A stretch of DNA of 6,639 nt from Lachnospiraceae bacterium. GTDB lineage: Bacteria; Bacillota; Clostridia; Lachnospirales; Lachnospiraceae. This document shows positions 4,025-6,639 of the stretch, in pieces. The notes below the pieces were generated by a model. It worked only from the letters and a program-made list of their open reading frames with translations. It made no database searches and was not told the DNA's origin. The first letter of the stretch is position 1, and each line of letters opens with the position of its first letter. A program made the translations under genes and the position numbers. The DNA lies in assembly GCA_017476305.1 (NCBI GenBank), contig JAFVAA010000049.1, forward strand, positions 1-6,639, in the 5' to 3' direction.

Positions 4025-6639
4025 ATGTTTAAAAAGAGAGTCAAAATGAAGTGGATGGCTGGAGTTTTGGCAACTGCCATGACAGTTACCCTGACTCCTG
4101 TTTCTGGATGCCCGCAAGCTGCAGAAGCAAAATCAGTACCAAAGCTAAATGCAAAGAAAGTTATTTTAACAGAGGGAAAAAGGGTGGCTTTAAAGGTGAA
4201 AAAGGCACCATCCGGTTCGAAGATTACCTGGAAATCAAAAAATAAAAGGATAGCCACGATTTCGAAAAAAGGACTCGTCTGTGCGAAGAAAAAGGGAAAA
4301 ACCTCTATCATTTGTACAGTTAAAGCAAAATCAAATGGGGAAGTAAAGAAATACAGTTTAAAATGTGCGGTATCCGTGGGAGCGAAGAAGAAGACAGAAG
4401 CTACCGGGATACCTGCTTCGGAGACACAGGATGAGACAAAGAGTACCGATGAGAAGACAAAAAATACCGCCACACCAGAAAGTACATATGTGGCTCTTAA
4501 TACTGTGACACCATCTGCTGACGTAAATCCTTCGGGGGAGAGGAATGAAACGGCAGTTTCTGCAGCAGTGGGTACCACACCTACAGCCAGCACCACACCT
4601 ACAGCCAGCACAGCACCTACAGCCAGTGCCAGACCTGCAGGCTATCCTGGCGGCGGTGGTGTTTTCTTCTCAGGCTCCGGTTCTTCCGCAAGTTCCAGTT
4701 CTGCTGTCAGCACGGGTTCTGCCTCATCGTCACAGCAGACCGGTGGAAGCAGTTCTTCTAATGTGACAACACAGACAGCAAAACCGGCAGACTCTACGAG
4801 CGGAAGCTCAGAGGTGGAAAATGCAAATTATGCCACAGCAACTTTAGTGGATATGACATGGAGCAAATGGCTTGCCGTTTCCTTTGCAGACGGATATTCG
4901 GTAAAGAACTGTACATTGCATGTGGACGGAGCAGATATCACAAATGCCGTGACAAATGTCAGTGATGATGGAAGCGTGGTAAAGTGGGAGGTTACGACCT
5001 TGCACCCTGCGAAGCTTACAATTACTTCCTCCGGAAAGTCACAGAGCCTCGTTTTTGATGAGAAAAATACGAATCCGGAGATGCCAGTGGTATCGACGGA
5101 AAAGACATCAGCAGACTATATTTTAGCGCATGGTTCTGTCGCTTACTGGGATTATTACCTGACAAATTATGATGATGCGGGAAATCTGAGAGTAAAACCG
5201 AAAAAGACGACCTTTGCGAAGGATATCACAAAGAATACCGGCAGAAGATACTATGCGCCGGATGCGGAAATCATCCGAAACGGCTATAATGTAAGCGGTG
5301 AGGTACAGGTGATGTTTAACTATACCTCCGCGGATGATAAAGCGTGGTTTGATGCCATTGCTGCAGAAGGGGCTTTGGAGCTTGCAAAGGATGATGATAC
5401 GCAGATTGCATTAAATGGTAATCTTGCGTATGAAAAGACATTTACCACGCATGCAGGAAATACGGTGGGACTGATTACGATTCCGATCGGACAGGGAAAT
5501 TTTAATAGTAACGGAAGATATCGTCTTCGCATTCATTCCAGTGGCTATGAAACTGTGATGGCGAGAATCCATGTGGTTGAGCAGACGGCTCCAACCCTGC
5601 AGCTGAAGGAAGCAGGATCCATTTATCCGGGGCAGAATATCCACTTTGCAGTAAATGGTGCACCGTATGCTGTGGATGATGGTTTGGAGAGAGCCACTTT
5701 AAAGACACCATCCGGGGAGGTCGTGGAGCTACAGGAGATAGATGACTGCTACCGGATTTCACAGGATTTATTTGTACTTTATAATGATCCGACGAGAAAT
5801 GACGGAAATGGAGTAAATCATACAGCAGTTCCGGGTAAATATACGATTACTGTATATGAAACCGGCTATAAGCCGATGGCAAAATCCTTTGAGGTGGTAA
5901 GCTATCCGACAGCAAGGAGAGCAAAGAAGCTCGGAAGCTATGTGACGATTCCGAAGATAGATGCGAGAACCGGTGCAACTGTTTCGATTACGGAAGGCTC
6001 TTCCGGAAGCTCCGGCGGTGGAAGTGCAGTTTCTGCCAATCTTTTATTTGATGTAGACCTTCTCGTGAATGCGACGATTTTTGACCGTATGGGCTTTACG
6101 AATGCGTATGCGACAGGAATCGTGGAGAGATATGAGACGGAGGTATCGACACCGGATGCTATATTCAGTAAGGATGGCGTGAATGTTTATGATTTCGTGG
6201 ACTACTATAATGCGGTCTCTGATGCGAGATTGGATGAAGGAAAATATCTGACCTTTGCAGCCTATAAAGCAGGCGGAAAGGGAAAGACGATTAGCAAGCC
6301 TGCTACTGCAAAGGCAGTTTTAGAGGATAATCTTTTAGGAGATATTCAGGAGTATGGTGCATTCTATGGTGAGGATGTAGAAGCTTTGAAGCTAAAGGAC
6401 GGGGCAGAATCCGTGTATGAGGACGAGGATGTGGTACTCGTAGGAGATAAAGACTTTATTGATAAGATTACGGGAATTGCCTATACAGAGAATGCTTATC
6501 CTGTTACGACAGGGTATACAAAGGGTGACGGTGAGCTTACCATTTCTAAGGGTAATTTTACTGATGGATACGGAAAACGTAGGGGAGACCACACCATTAT
6601 CATCAGCTCGGAAGGGTATCAGAAGATGAAGCTTACCAT
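4025..6639 (+). CDS. Large exported surface protein: Big_2-like domain, Ser/Thr/Pro linker, HID/DUF1533-like repeats (3' end missing)
   Basis: The frame stays open for 871 codons and runs off the window, so the full length is unknown. Residues 1-35 form a signal peptide: MFKKRVKMKW, a hydrophobic core, then AEA/K for signal peptidase I. VSGC at 26-29 also fits a lipobox, so a lipoprotein is possible. Residues 38-119 resemble a Lys-rich bacterial Ig-like (Big_2) domain, including ITWKSKNKRIATISKKG at 67-83. A low-complexity linker (about 120-265) contains three TTPTAS-type hexapeptides, a GYPGGGG patch and Ser-rich runs, as in wall-spanning stalks. At least three later segments end in the strand-turn-strand pattern seen in PF07550 (HID, formerly DUF1533) modules: YRLRIHSSGYE (499-509, preceded by DDKAWFDAI), YTITVYETGYK (606-616) and HTIIISSEGYQ (856-866, preceded by DKDFIDKITGI). 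Between the second and third lies a likely helical module (about 667-778). The location is probably the cell wall; no sortase or other anchor is visible because the C-terminus is missing. HID domains can bind heme proteins in some relatives, but such a function is not shown here. Confidence 0.85.
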   Translation, partial: MFKKRVKMKWMAGVLATAMTVTLTPVSGCPQAAEAKSVPKLNAKKVILTEGKRVALKVKKAPSGSKITWKSKNKRIATISKKGLVCAKKKGKTSIICTVKAKSNGEVKKYSLKCAVSVGAKKKTEATGIPASETQDETKSTDEKTKNTATPESTYVALNTVTPSADVNPSGERNETAVSAAVGTTPTASTTPTASTAPTASARPAGYPGGGGVFFSGSGSSASSSSAVSTGSASSSQQTGGSSSSNVTTQTAKPADSTSGSSEVENANYATATLVDMTWSKWLAVSFADGYSVKNCTLHVDGADITNAVTNVSDDGSVVKWEVTTLHPAKLTITSSGKSQSLVFDEKNTNPEMPVVSTEKTSADYILAHGSVAYWDYYLTNYDDAGNLRVKPKKTTFAKDITKNTGRRYYAPDAEIIRNGYNVSGEVQVMFNYTSADDKAWFDAIAAEGALELAKDDDTQIALNGNLAYEKTFTTHAGNTVGLITIPIGQGNFNSNGRYRLRIHSSGYETVMARIHVVEQTAPTLQLKEAGSIYPGQNIHFAVNGAPYAVDDGLERATLKTPSGEVVELQEIDDCYRISQDLFVLYNDPTRNDGNGVNHTAVPGKYTITVYETGYKPMAKSFEVVSYPTARRAKKLGSYVTIPKIDARTGATVSITEGSSGSSGGGSAVSANLLFDVDLLVNATIFDRMGFTNAYATGIVERYETEVSTPDAIFSKDGVNVYDFVDYYNAVSDARLDEGKYLTFAAYKAGGKGKTISKPATAKAVLEDNLLGDIQEYGAFYGEDVEALKLKDGAESVYEDEDVVLVGDKDFIDKITGIAYTENAYPVTTGYTKGDGELTISKGNFTDGYGKRRGDHTIIISSEGYQKMKLT
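4574..4627 (+). repeat. Three tandem 18-bp repeats encoding TTPTAS-type hexapeptides
   Basis: Units at 4574-4591, 4592-4609 and 4610-4627 encode TTPTAS, TTPTAS and TAPTAS, sharing the core CACCTACAGCCAG or a close variant of it. The first two units are identical; the third differs at a few bases. Because the unit is a multiple of three, copy-number change would keep the reading frame and simply lengthen or shorten the stalk-like linker of the surface protein. Confidence 0.85.

Noticed and set aside
3991..4611. Long minus-strand open frame (206 codons) across the surface gene start
   Set aside because: It has a low-complexity Phe/Val/Ala-rich product that mirrors the Lys-rich and Thr/Pro-rich coding strand. 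The + strand has RBS, signal peptide and recognisable domains; this is a shadow.
4574..4627. Tandem 18-bp repeats as a CRISPR array
   Set aside because: The units are directly adjacent with no unique spacers, and lie in frame within a coding low-complexity linker.
5320..5762. Overlapping minus-strand open frames in the surface gene
   Set aside because: They are short, mutually overlapping, without domains or convincing RBS, and opposite a continuous 871-codon frame.

Overview
The window looks like a piece of a low-to-moderate G+C Clostridia chromosome, most likely a gut Lachnospiraceae-type bacterium. This is inferred from the style of the aspartyl-tRNA synthetase, strong AGGAGG-type ribosome binding sites, GTG/TTG starts, and a surface protein combining a Big_2-like domain, a Ser/Thr/Pro linker and GY-motif repeats, as is common in that group. 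No species can be named from the sequence alone. All genes lie on the + strand.

Layout. Positions 1-1361 hold the C-terminal three quarters of aspS. An 85-bp gap without an obvious terminator leads to a compact, A+T-richer two-gene cassette: an ABC/AAA-type ATPase (GTG 1447-2718) and a PIN-fold putative ribonuclease (TTG 2721-3239), only two bases apart. The PIN gene overlaps by 4 bp (ATGA) a small membrane PAP2-type phosphatase gene (3236-3745). A very long imperfect hairpin followed by a T run (3794-3863) closes this group. A new transcription unit then starts: a candidate promoter next to the terminator, a leader with five ATGTG motifs, and a strong RBS before a large exported surface protein. 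That protein is open from 4025 to the window edge (871 codons, no stop).

How the genes fit together. aspS and the PAP2 phosphatase look like housekeeping genes. The ATPase-PIN pair reads as an accessory insertion between them. It has the two-component logic of ATPase-plus-nuclease immunity or toxin modules (compare Septu, PARIS and OLD-type systems), but the nuclease here is a PIN domain with a complete acidic tetrad. I cannot match this pair to a named system, and it is the main candidate for something new. The surface protein appears to be an independent locus for the cell envelope; its function is not established.
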